The notes under the pieces: generated by a model
What the model was told of the DNA's origin: nothing
The model's input: only the letters and a program-made list of their open reading frames with translations
Database searches by the model: none
Source: Caballeronia glebae
Lineage (GTDB): Bacteria; Pseudomonadota; Gammaproteobacteria; Burkholderiales; Burkholderiaceae
Reading direction: 5' to 3'
NCBI RefSeq assembly: GCF_001545035.1
Contig: NZ_FCOJ02000043.1
Coordinates: 1-64,000 of the forward strand
Length of the DNA stretch: 64,000 nt
Shown: positions 48,895 to 56,706 of the stretch, one piece after another
How positions within the stretch are numbered: the stretch's first letter is position 1
Layout: each line of letters opens with the position of its first letter
Translations under genes and position numbers: made by a program

Positions 48895-49992
48895 ATGCTG
48901 TTGCATCAGCTTGTCGATCGATTCGGCCCGGCGATCGTGTTCGTCAACGTAATGGGCTCGGCGCTCGGGCTGCCCGTGCCGGCAATGCCGACGATGATCG
49001 TAGTCGGCGCGTCCATCGCGCTCATGGCGGTCAACGGCGGCGCATTCTGGCCGCCGCTCCTGGGCGTGCTGTGCGTCGCGGTGGCGGGCGGCGTGCTCGG
49101 CGATCTCGTCTGGTTCCAGGGCGGGCGCAAGTACGGCGACAAGACGCTCAAGACCATCTGCAAACTCTCGCTTTCGCGCGATACCTGCGTGAAGAAGACC
49201 GAGCGTTTCTTCGGGCGCTGGGGTGTGCGCATTCTGCTTGTCGCGAAGTTCATCCCCGGTCTTTCGCTCGTCTCGGTGCCGCTCGCGGGCGCGATGGGCG
49301 TGAAGCTGCGCAGCTTCATCGCGCACGATGGCGCGGGCGTCGCATTGTGGGGCGCGGTCGGGCTGACGGTCGGCGTCATCTTCGCGGCGCAGCTGGAGAT
49401 GGTCTTCGCGATGATCTCGCAGCTCGGGCGGCAGGCGGTGGTCGTCATCGCGGTGCTGCTCGCGATTTATGTCGCGTATCGCTGGTGGCGTCGCCGCGCG
49501 CTCATGGCGACGCTGGAGAAAGCGCGCATCAGCGTGGACGAGCTGTACGCGCTCATGAACGACGAGCCGCTTCCCGTGATCTTCGATATCCGTTCGCCCG
49601 AAAAGCGCATGCTCGACCCGGAAACGATTCCCGGCTCGATGTTCGCCGACGAACGCGATCTCGCGAAGATCATCGAGAGCTACGACAAGTCGCGCAAGGT
49701 CGTCATCTACTGCTCGTGTCCGAACGAAGTCTCGGCCGCGTGGATGGCGAAGACCATGCGCAACGCGGGTTTTCGCGACGTGGTGCCGCTCACGGGCGGG
49801 CTCGACGCGTGGCGGCTCGCCGGTTTTCACGTCGCGACGCTGACCGAGTTCGGCGACCTTGCGGCGTCCTCGCCCGAGGAAGTCGCGGAAATGGCGGCGA
49901 TGTGCCCGTGGCCGGTCAAATCGGCGGCGACATCGTCCGCGGGCACGGCATCCCTGCATGAAGCTGGCTTTCCACACGGAGATCGCGCATGA
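48895..49992 (+). CDS. DedA-family membrane protein fused to a rhodanese domain
   Basis: A 365-residue two-part protein. Residues 1-200 are a DedA/SNARE-associated (VTT-like) domain with several hydrophobic spans and the family's GDLVWFQGGRKYG and FIPGLSLVSVPLAGAMG motifs. A cytoplasmic rhodanese domain (about 215-320) has active-site loop YCSCPNEVSA (C273 the catalytic Cys). The tail (320-365) is Ala/Ser rich. The pairing puts a sulfur-carrier or redox domain on a lipid/ion-transport scaffold. It overlaps the next gene by ATGA, indicating a shared function. Confidence 0.88.
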   Translation: MLLHQLVDRFGPAIVFVNVMGSALGLPVPAMPTMIVVGASIALMAVNGGAFWPPLLGVLCVAVAGGVLGDLVWFQGGRKYGDKTLKTICKLSLSRDTCVKKTERFFGRWGVRILLVAKFIPGLSLVSVPLAGAMGVKLRSFIAHDGAGVALWGAVGLTVGVIFAAQLEMVFAMISQLGRQAVVVIAVLLAIYVAYRWWRRRALMATLEKARISVDELYALMNDEPLPVIFDIRSPEKRMLDPETIPGSMFADERDLAKIIESYDKSRKVVIYCSCPNEVSAAWMAKTMRNAGFRDVVPLTGGLDAWRLAGFHVATLTEFGDLAASSPEEVAEMAAMCPWPVKSAATSSAGTASLHEAGFPHGDRA

Positions 49993-51791
49993 GCACAACG
50001 CCGTTCAACGAGTCGCATCAGGACATGCCGAATGTCGTCGCATGGAGTGCGCGCGAGCCCCTGGAAAATCCAAATCCGAACGTGGTGCCGACGGCCGCCG
50101 CCGCAGCCTCGACGAGCGACGACAACGCGCCCTTTTCGCCGCTCGAAAGCCGCATGCACCAGATGTTCCCGCGTCTCACCGACAACGAGATCGAGCGCAT
50201 GAGCCGTTTCGGCACGCCGGCGCACTATCGCGCGGGCGAGTGGATTTTCCGGGTCGGCGAAACCGGGCGCGGCATGGTGATCGTCCTGAAGGGAACGGTG
50301 CGCGTGACACGGCGCGATGCGCTCGGCATCGAGCACATCGTGCGTGAGCATGGGGCGGGGCATTTTCTCGCGGAAGTGGCGCAACTCTCGGGCAAGCCGT
50401 GTCTCGTCGACGGCATGGCGGCGGAAGAGGTCGACGGCATCGTGATTCCGCCGGAGCGTCTGCGGGCGCTGCTCGTCGCCGAGGCGGAACTGGGCGAGCG
50501 CATCATGCGCGCGTTGATCCTGCGGCGCGTCGGGCTGATCGAGAAGGGCAGCGGACCGGTGCTGCTCGGCCAGTCCGACGACGGCCGTCTCGTCTCGCTG
50601 CAAGGCTTTTTCCGCCGCAACGGTTATCCGCACACGGTGATCGACGCGTGCACCGACCCGGACGCGATCTCGCTGCTCGAACGCATTTCGGCATCGACGG
50701 CCGATTTCCCGCTCGTGATCTGCCCGGACGGCACCGTGCTGCGCGCCCCCGACGAAAATCAGGTCGCGACGCAACTCGGCTGGCTGCCCGAGTTCGATCC
50801 CGCGCATGTCTACGATGTCGCGGTCGTCGGCGCGGGGCCGGCCGGTCTCGCGACGGCGGTGTACGCGGCGTCCGAAGGTTTGTCGGTGGCGGTGTTCGAT
50901 TGCCGCGCGCCGGGCGGGCAGGCGGGCGCGAGTTCGCGCATCGAAAACTATCTCGGCTTTCCGACCGGCATCTCCGGTCAGGCGCTCGCCGGACGCGCGT
51001 TCGTGCAGGCGCAGAAGTTCGGCGCGCATATCGCGATTCCGACCAGGATCAAGGCGCTGCATTGCGATTGCGATCCGATCCAGATCGAACTCCAGAACGG
51101 CAAGCGCGTGACGACGCAGACGGTGGTGATCGCGTCGGGCGCGGCGTATCGGCGGCCGGATATCGCGGGGCTCGAACGTTACGAAGGGCACGGCACGTAT
51201 TACTGGGCGTCGCCGGTCGAGGCGAAGCTCTGCAAGAACGTGGAGGTCGTGCTCGTGGGCGGCGGCAATTCGGCGGGACAGGCCGTCGTCTATCTCGCGA
51301 CGCACGCGAAGCACGTGCACGTTCTGATTCGCGGCGCGGGGCTCGCGGCGAGCATGTCGCACTATCTGGTCGAGCGCATCGGCTCGTTGCCGAACGTCAC
51401 GGTGCGCACGCACACGCAGATCACATCGCTCGATGGCGACGGCCGCGCGCTCACTGCGGTCAATTGCCAGTCGCCCGACGGTGCGCTCACGATCGAATCG
51501 AGGCATCTGTTCCTCTTCACCGGCGCGGACCCGAATACCGACTGGCTGCGCAACTGCAACGTGAATGTCGATGGCAAAGGCTTCGTGCTGACCGGGCCCG
51601 AGGCGCATGAAGGTCGTACCGAAGGCGTCATGGCGCTGGAAACAAGCGTGCCGGGCGTATTCGCGATTGGCGATGTGCGTTCGAGTTCGACGAAGCGAGT
51701 CGCGGCGGCGGTGGGCGAGGGCGCGGCGGTCGTCTCGCAGATTCACGGCTTGCTGGCGAAGCGCGAGGCTTTGGGTGTGCCGGTGGGATAG
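49989..51791 (+). CDS. Cyclic-nucleotide-binding/thioredoxin-reductase-like fusion
   Basis: A 600-residue cytoplasmic flavoprotein. About 70-165: cyclic-nucleotide-binding-like domain (HYRAGEWIFRVGETGRGMVIVL). About 195-265: glutaredoxin-fold linker without Cys pair (SLQGFFRRNGYPHTVID). About 275-590: thioredoxin-reductase fold with FAD motif GAGPAG (281-286), NADPH motif GGGNSA (424-429) and terminal FAIGDVR (559-564). The canonical CxxC is replaced by WASP (406-409), with a single C415 nearby, so it cannot work as a standard thioredoxin reductase. Start codon overlaps the DedA-rhodanese stop. Confidence 0.9.
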   Translation: MSTTPFNESHQDMPNVVAWSAREPLENPNPNVVPTAAAAASTSDDNAPFSPLESRMHQMFPRLTDNEIERMSRFGTPAHYRAGEWIFRVGETGRGMVIVLKGTVRVTRRDALGIEHIVREHGAGHFLAEVAQLSGKPCLVDGMAAEEVDGIVIPPERLRALLVAEAELGERIMRALILRRVGLIEKGSGPVLLGQSDDGRLVSLQGFFRRNGYPHTVIDACTDPDAISLLERISASTADFPLVICPDGTVLRAPDENQVATQLGWLPEFDPAHVYDVAVVGAGPAGLATAVYAASEGLSVAVFDCRAPGGQAGASSRIENYLGFPTGISGQALAGRAFVQAQKFGAHIAIPTRIKALHCDCDPIQIELQNGKRVTTQTVVIASGAAYRRPDIAGLERYEGHGTYYWASPVEAKLCKNVEVVLVGGGNSAGQAVVYLATHAKHVHVLIRGAGLAASMSHYLVERIGSLPNVTVRTHTQITSLDGDGRALTAVNCQSPDGALTIESRHLFLFTGADPNTDWLRNCNVNVDGKGFVLTGPEAHEGRTEGVMALETSVPGVFAIGDVRSSSTKRVAAAVGEGAAVVSQIHGLLAKREALGVPVG

Positions 51792-51814
51792 ACGCGGTGC
51801 GCTTCGGCCGGAAT

Positions 51815-53248
51815 TCAGGGCGTGGTCGCGCGGCGATCCCGCTCAGGTTCCGGCGCATTCGGAAAGCGCAAGGTGAATTCGATCCATCCGTCCTGCGTGC
51901 ATTGCGCGGATGCACCGCCGCCATGCAAGCGCATGATCGCCTGAACGATCGATAACCCGAGCCCGCTCGATTCCGTGAACTCGCTGCGCGCCGCATCGCC
52001 GCGATAGAAGCGGTCGAAGAGCTTCGCGAGCTCTTCCTCCTCGATGCGCGCGCCGCGATTGCCCACGACGATGCTCGCGCCTTGTTCGTCCGCGTGTCCG
52101 GAAAGCCGCACCACGGTTCCCGCCGTCGCATAACGCACCGCATTCACGACGACATTGCCGATCGCCCTTCGGCACATGATTGCGTTTGCAACTATTTCAC
52201 CGTCGGCGTGAATATCGAACGTGATGCGGCGTTCATCGGCGATACCTTCGAAGTAGGCGCCGATGGTCTCCAGCTCTTCGCGCAGATCGAGCCGCTCGCG
52301 TTCGATGCGCTGCTGCCCATGATCCGCCTGCGCGAGAAACAGAATGTTCTGCGCGATTCGCGCGAGCCGTTCCAGTTCTTCCAGATTCGATTCGAGCACG
52401 CCGCGATATTCCGCGACGCTGCGCTCATGTGCGAGCGTGACCTGCGTTTCGCCGATCAGCACGCCGATCGGCGTGCGCACCTCGTGGGCGAGATCGGCGG
52501 AGAATTGCAGCAAGCGTTCGTAGCCGTGTTCGAGTCGGTCGAGCATTGCATTGAACGATGCCGCGAGGCTCTGTAATTCCGCGGGCGCATGCGCGACGTC
52601 GAGCCGCGCGGACAATCGATTCGGCGTGATCTCGGCGGCCTTGTCCGCCATGAGCTTGAGCGGCATGAGGCCGCGGCTCGTGACCCACCACGCGAGCAGC
52701 AACGTCACGATCACCGCGCCGATCACGTTGATCCACACGCGTTTCAAATACGCCGACAACACGATCGCTTCCTGCGTCATCACGTGCGCGGCGATGATTT
52801 CCACGACTTCGCCGTTCTCGCCGATACGCGCCTGCGCGCCGACCCAGCGCATGCGCACGCCGTCCGCGCGCGAGCCTTCGTACAGGTCGTCGAGTCCGAT
52901 GGCGCGCGTCATGGGCACGACATCGAGCGGCGGCAACGGCATCTTCTCCGGATTGACGTTGATGAAAGTCCCAGAGCCCGCGCGTCGAAAGAGGATGACG
53001 TCCTGACGGTCGCCGAGCATCGTCTCGAAGAGCTTCGGGCGCGCTTCGATTTCCTTGATCGTGTAGAGATCGTGCAGCAGCGAACGAAAGTGCTCGACAC
53101 GTCCGATCAACTGATAATCCGCGCGCGTGGAAAGCGCGCGATTGGTCGCGTGATAGAGCGACGCGCCGATCATGCCGACCACGACGCACACGACCACCGC
53201 AAACGAAAGCGCGATGCGTACGGCAAGCGAGCGCGAAGACCGGTTCAA
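51815..53248 (-). CDS. Sensor histidine kinase (CusS/HprS-like)
   Basis: A 477-residue inner-membrane sensor kinase: first membrane helix about 10-32, periplasmic loop about 33-165, second helix about 172-190, HAMP, dimerisation domain with H255 in SADLAHEVRTPIG, and an ATPase domain with NVVVNAVRYA and GLGLSIV. The HK start codon overlaps the response-regulator stop (ATGA). Its periplasmic loop is the likely sensor of copper, HOCl or H2O2, as in the CusS/HprS relatives, which is inference. Convergent with the CNB-reductase gene. Confidence 0.92.
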   Translation of the reverse strand: MNRSSRSLAVRIALSFAVVVCVVVGMIGASLYHATNRALSTRADYQLIGRVEHFRSLLHDLYTIKEIEARPKLFETMLGDRQDVILFRRAGSGTFINVNPEKMPLPPLDVVPMTRAIGLDDLYEGSRADGVRMRWVGAQARIGENGEVVEIIAAHVMTQEAIVLSAYLKRVWINVIGAVIVTLLLAWWVTSRGLMPLKLMADKAAEITPNRLSARLDVAHAPAELQSLAASFNAMLDRLEHGYERLLQFSADLAHEVRTPIGVLIGETQVTLAHERSVAEYRGVLESNLEELERLARIAQNILFLAQADHGQQRIERERLDLREELETIGAYFEGIADERRITFDIHADGEIVANAIMCRRAIGNVVVNAVRYATAGTVVRLSGHADEQGASIVVGNRGARIEEEELAKLFDRFYRGDAARSEFTESSGLGLSIVQAIMRLHGGGASAQCTQDGWIEFTLRFPNAPEPERDRRATTP

Positions 53249-53916
53249 GGATTCTCCCCGAACGAATAGCCGATGCTGCGCACCGTGTGAATCAGCTTGA
53301 GATCGAACGGGTTATCGATCTTCGCGCGCAGCCGCTTGATCGCGACATCGACGACATTGGTGTCGCTGTCGAAGTTCATGTCCCACACTTCCGATGCGAT
53401 CAGCGTGCGCGACAAAGCCTCGCCCTGATGCTTGCAAAAGAGATGCAGCAGCGCGAATTCCTTGTTCGTCAGCACGATGTCGATGCCCTTGCGCGTCACC
53501 TTGCGGCGCAGGACATCGACATGCAGGTCCGCAATCTTGAAGGTATCGGATTCGCGCATCACGCCGCGTCTGAGCAGCGTGCGAATGCGCAGCACGAGTT
53601 CGGTGAAGGAGAAGGGCTTGACGAGATAGTCGTCCGCGCCGAGTTCGAGTCCGTGAATGCGGTCTGTCACGTGATCGCGCGCGGTGAGAAAAATGACAGG
53701 CAGGTCACGTTTCGCGCGCAACGCCGACATTACCTGCCAGCCGTCGATGCCGGGCAGCATCACGTCGAGCACGATCAGCTCGTAAGGGTTCGCGAGCGCC
53801 TGATGCAGACCGTCCGTGCCGTTGCGAACGAGCTCGACCTGATAGCCGGACTCGATAAGCCCTTTTTTCAGGTAATCGCCTGTCTTGCGGTCGTCTTCGA
53901 TAACGAGGATGGTCAT
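53245..53916 (-). CDS. OmpR-family response regulator (CusR/HprR-like)
   Basis: A 223-residue regulator: receiver domain with phospho-acceptor D51 in LIVLDVMLPGIDGW and conserved K in the KPFSFTEL segment; winged-helix DNA-binding domain (about 125-220) containing LTNKEFALLHLF. Divergent from a cytochrome b/molybdoenzyme operon, with a CusR/HprR-like box between. This is the layout of E. coli hprRS with msrPQ, so control of that operon is likely. Confidence 0.93.
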   Translation of the reverse strand: MTILVIEDDRKTGDYLKKGLIESGYQVELVRNGTDGLHQALANPYELIVLDVMLPGIDGWQVMSALRAKRDLPVIFLTARDHVTDRIHGLELGADDYLVKPFSFTELVLRIRTLLRRGVMRESDTFKIADLHVDVLRRKVTRKGIDIVLTNKEFALLHLFCKHQGEALSRTLIASEVWDMNFDSDTNVVDVAIKRLRAKIDNPFDLKLIHTVRSIGYSFGENP

Positions 53917-53978
53917 GCTGCGCGCTGCATTCGATGGATTGCCGACATTCTAGCCAGAGCCCGCATGACTCTTGCAAA

Positions 53979-54009
53979 GATGACAAAAAAGTCATCGAGA
54001 GGTCATCGA
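53979..54009. promoter_or_regulatory. CusR/HprR-type response-regulator box
   Basis: Inverted repeat GATGAC-AAAAAA-GTCATC (53979-53996), overlapping a direct repeat GTCATCGA at 53991-53998 and 54002-54009 (11-base step). The core ATGACAA-N2-..GTCAT closely matches the E. coli CusR/HprR consensus as I recall it (ATGACAA-N2-TTGTCAT). It lies between the divergent response-regulator and cytochrome b genes. Confidence 0.7.
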
Positions 54010-54073
54010 TCGATCAGCGGCGCGTCGCTAACATGCCCCACGAAAACTCAATCGACAAGCGAGGTTCGACGAC

Positions 54074-54658
54074 GTGCAAGTACAACCATTATGGCTGCGC
54101 ATCACGCACTGGCTCAACGCGCTCGCCGTGTTGATCATGGTGACGAGCGGCTGGCAGATCTACAACGCATCGCCGATATTCAAGTCCATTACCTTCTCGC
54201 CCGCGCTCACGCTCGGCGGCTGGCTCGGCGGCGCGCTGCAATGGCATTTTGCGGCGATGTGGCTGCTGGTCGCGAATTTCATCGTGTACGTCGCGATGAA
54301 TCTTTTCACCGGCCGCCTGCGCCGCCGCATGTTTCCGCTCTCCATCAAGAGCATTTTCACCGACGCCCTCGCTGCGTTACGCGGCAAACTCGGTCACGCC
54401 GATCTCACGCATTACAACGCCGTTCAAAAGTTCGCGTATCTCGCGGTGATCGTGGACATTGTGATCGTGATCCTGTCGGGCCTCGCGGTGTGGAAGTCGG
54501 TGCAGTTCCCCTTGCTTCGCGCGCTGATGGGCGGTTACGACAGCGCTCGCGTCGTGCATTTTTTCGGCATGAGCTTTGTGGTGGCGTTCGTTGTGGTGCA
54601 CGTCGTGATGGTCGCCCTCGTGCCGCGCTCGCTCGTGCTGATGATTCGAGGTCGCTAA
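54074..54658 (+). CDS. Cytochrome b561-type membrane subunit
   Basis: A 194-residue membrane protein with four predicted helices. His residues likely to ligate heme b are at H12 (RITHWLN), in QWHFAAMWL, VVHFFGM and VVVHVVMV. Starts with GTG at 54074, with GCGAGG upstream. It is followed 3 bases later by a sulfite-oxidase-fold molybdoenzyme, to which it presumably passes electrons or quinol-derived reducing power, as MsrQ does for MsrP, although the fold is the b/b6 type. Confidence 0.88.
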   Translation: MQVQPLWLRITHWLNALAVLIMVTSGWQIYNASPIFKSITFSPALTLGGWLGGALQWHFAAMWLLVANFIVYVAMNLFTGRLRRRMFPLSIKSIFTDALAALRGKLGHADLTHYNAVQKFAYLAVIVDIVIVILSGLAVWKSVQFPLLRALMGGYDSARVVHFFGMSFVVAFVVVHVVMVALVPRSLVLMIRGR

Positions 54659-54661
54659 ACC

Positions 54662-55435
54662 ATGTCGCTCAAGCTTTTCAAATCGAGACCCGACGCGGAA
54701 CTCATCATCAAGGACGCGGCGAAGGAATTAAAGGCGCCGGCGCGCCGTTTATTCGGTAAGCGCATTCTTTCGCTCGGGGGCCTGGCGATGCTGTCCGGCT
54801 GCAATATCAGCGATGACAAATCGGTCAACGCCATGCTGCGCCGCATTTCGTTCTTCAACGACGACGTACAGGCGCTCCTGTTCGATCCGAACAAGCTCGC
54901 GCCGACGTATCCCGAGTCGATGATCACGCGGCCGTTTCCGTTCAATGCTTTCTATGACATCGACGAAGTGCCCGCAGTCGATCCGTCGACGTACAAGCTG
55001 GAAATAGGCGGCCTCGTCAAAGGCAAACGCGTGTGGACGCTCGACGAACTGCACGCGATGCCGCAGGAAAGCCAGGTGACGCGGCATATCTGCATCGAAG
55101 GCTGGAGCGCGATCGGCAAATGGGGCGGCGTGCGCTTCGCGCAGTTCCTCGCGCACGCGGGCGCCGATACCAGCGCGAAATACGTGGCCTTTCATTGCGC
55201 CGACAACTACTCGACGAGCATCGACATGCCGACCGCGCTGCACGCGCAAACGCTGCTCACGCTGACCTATGACGGCCAGATCTTGCCGCCGAAATACGGC
55301 TTCCCGATGAAGCTGCGCATGCCGACCAAGCTCGGCTACAAGAACCCGAAACACATCGTCGCGATTACCGTGACGAACGAATATCCCGGTGGCTATTGGG
55401 AGAACCAGGGCTACAACTGGTTCGGCGGTTCCTGA
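54662..55435 (+). CDS. Molybdopterin-dependent oxidoreductase (sulfite-oxidase/YedY fold)
   Basis: A 257-residue periplasmic Mo enzyme. N-terminal Tat-like signal with RR at 28-29 (ARRLFGK) and a lipobox-like LSGC (C47), so it may be a Tat-exported lipoprotein. The molybdenum-binding C144 is in RHICIEGW, with the Moco pocket downstream to WENQGYNWF. It lies 3 bases after cytochrome b. Relative of MsrP; whether it reduces sulfoxides or other substrates is unknown. Confidence 0.88.
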   Translation: MSLKLFKSRPDAELIIKDAAKELKAPARRLFGKRILSLGGLAMLSGCNISDDKSVNAMLRRISFFNDDVQALLFDPNKLAPTYPESMITRPFPFNAFYDIDEVPAVDPSTYKLEIGGLVKGKRVWTLDELHAMPQESQVTRHICIEGWSAIGKWGGVRFAQFLAHAGADTSAKYVAFHCADNYSTSIDMPTALHAQTLLTLTYDGQILPPKYGFPMKLRMPTKLGYKNPKHIVAITVTNEYPGGYWENQGYNWFGGS

Positions 55436-55467
55436 AGCCTTTGCTTTCATCACTCGAAGGAGATTGC

Positions 55468-56079
55468 ATGTCGATTCGAATCAAACTCGGCGTCAGCATC
55501 GTGACGCTCGCACTCGCTTCCGCGGCTTTTGCACAGACGCCTGCGGCGAAACCCGCGCGCATTCGCGGCGATATCGTGTCGCTATCGGGCGATACGCTCA
55601 CCGTTCATCGGCGTAGCGGCGATACCGTGAAGATCGCGGTCAAAACGGACACGCCCGTCACCGCGCTGAAGAACATCAAGCTGCAGGACATCAAGCCTGG
55701 CTCGTTCGTCGGCACGGCGGCGACCACCGGCACGGACGGCAAGCTCACCGCGACCGAAGTGCTCGTGTTCCCGGAAGCGGCGCGCGGCACTGGCGAAGGA
55801 CACTATGCGTGGGACCTCGGCCCGGCCAGCTCGATGACCAACGCGAACGTCGATCAGGTCGTGCAAGGCACGAGCGGCCGCGATCTGAAGCTCTCGTACA
55901 AAGGCGGTTCGAACGCGGTGACGGTGCCGGATAACGTGCCCGTGGTGACGTTCGCACCCGCGACGCACGACGACCTGAAGCCCGGCAAGAAGGTGTTCGT
56001 GGTCGCGACTCCGGCGGGTTCGGACTTCGCGGCGCAGCGTATCGTCGTGGAGAAGGATGGCGTCGCGCCGCCGATGTAA
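55468..56079 (+). CDS. Exported small protein, DUF5666-like
   Basis: A 203-residue secreted protein with a signal peptide cleaved after ASAAFAQ. Beta-rich repeats of IRGDIVSLSGDTLTVHRRSGDTVKIAV type resemble DUF5666. No catalytic motif or cofactor site is evident. It follows the molybdoenzyme by 32 bases, with AAGGAG before the start, so it is the third gene of the operon and may be a periplasmic partner or metal/redox accessory. Confidence 0.72.
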   Translation: MSIRIKLGVSIVTLALASAAFAQTPAAKPARIRGDIVSLSGDTLTVHRRSGDTVKIAVKTDTPVTALKNIKLQDIKPGSFVGTAATTGTDGKLTATEVLVFPEAARGTGEGHYAWDLGPASSMTNANVDQVVQGTSGRDLKLSYKGGSNAVTVPDNVPVVTFAPATHDDLKPGKKVFVVATPAGSDFAAQRIVVEKDGVAPPM

Positions 56080-56103
56080 GCGCCACGCCTGCAAAGCGCC
56101 ATG

Positions 56104-56139
56104 CACACGCCCGCGAATCGAGAGATTCGCGGGCGTGTG
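56104..56139. terminator. Bidirectional stem-loop between convergent operons
   Basis: Perfect 16-bp stem (CACACGCCCGCGAATC/GATTCGCGGGCGTGTG) with a GAGA (GNRA) tetraloop, exactly filling the gap before the MarR gene's stop at 56140. There is no T-run on either side. It probably protects 3' ends or terminates both converging transcripts with a factor's help. Confidence 0.65.
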
Positions 56140-56571
56140 TCATTCCAGCGTCGTGCGTATGTGCCTGACGCTCGATACGGTGTCGTCGAAACGCGCATTG
56201 CCCAGCTTGCGCTTCATGCGCCGCGTGATTTGCGAACTGGCCGCGCCGATGCGGTCCATGATCGCGTGTGCGGAATCGGTCGGATGAATGGCGGCTTCGC
56301 GGCCATCGCGTTCAGTCGACCAGCGCTCGACGAACCCGAGTCTTGCGAGACCGTCCAGCGTGCGTGTGGCGGTTGGCCGCGAGATCGCGAGCGCATCGGC
56401 GAGCGTGCCCTGCAATTGACCCGGACGCTCGACGACCGCGCGCAACATGAATGCCTGCGACGGCGTGAGTCCGAAAGGCTTGAACGCTTTGGCCCATTCG
56501 CGTTCGAGCGTGCGCGCGAGCGCGGCGGTATTGAAATAAAGGCATTCGTCGAACATACGGTTCACCGTCAT
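56140..56571 (-). CDS. MarR-family regulator, divergent from the aldehyde dehydrogenase
   Basis: A 143-residue winged-helix repressor. The recognition segment is TLADALAISRPTATRTLDGLARLGFVER with the wing TERDGREAAIHP. It is divergent from the succinate-semialdehyde-type dehydrogenase gene, 135 bases away, with an imperfect palindrome just upstream of its start codon, suggesting control of itself and the dehydrogenase. Ligand unknown; an aldehyde or phenolic acid would be usual. Confidence 0.9.
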   Translation of the reverse strand: MTVNRMFDECLYFNTAALARTLEREWAKAFKPFGLTPSQAFMLRAVVERPGQLQGTLADALAISRPTATRTLDGLARLGFVERWSTERDGREAAIHPTDSAHAIMDRIGAASSQITRRMKRKLGNARFDDTVSSVRHIRTTLE

Positions 56572-56577
56572 GTCATG

Positions 56578-56595
56578 TAGTTAGATCTGCAACTA
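56578..56595. promoter_or_regulatory. MarR operator candidate
   Basis: TAGTTAGATCTGCAACTA: inverted TAGTT/AACTA arms around AGATCT, seven bases upstream of the MarR start codon and in the MarR/dehydrogenase intergenic region. Size and position fit a MarR-type site, though the symmetry is imperfect. Confidence 0.4.
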
Positions 56596-56706
56596 TCGAT
56601 TGAACGTCGCGCGTATCAGCAGATTTTACGCGGCCGGGATAACATGGCGGTCTGCGTCATTTGATCCTGCGCAAGCATCAGGCCACGCGCTCCTAAGGAG
56701 ATATGC

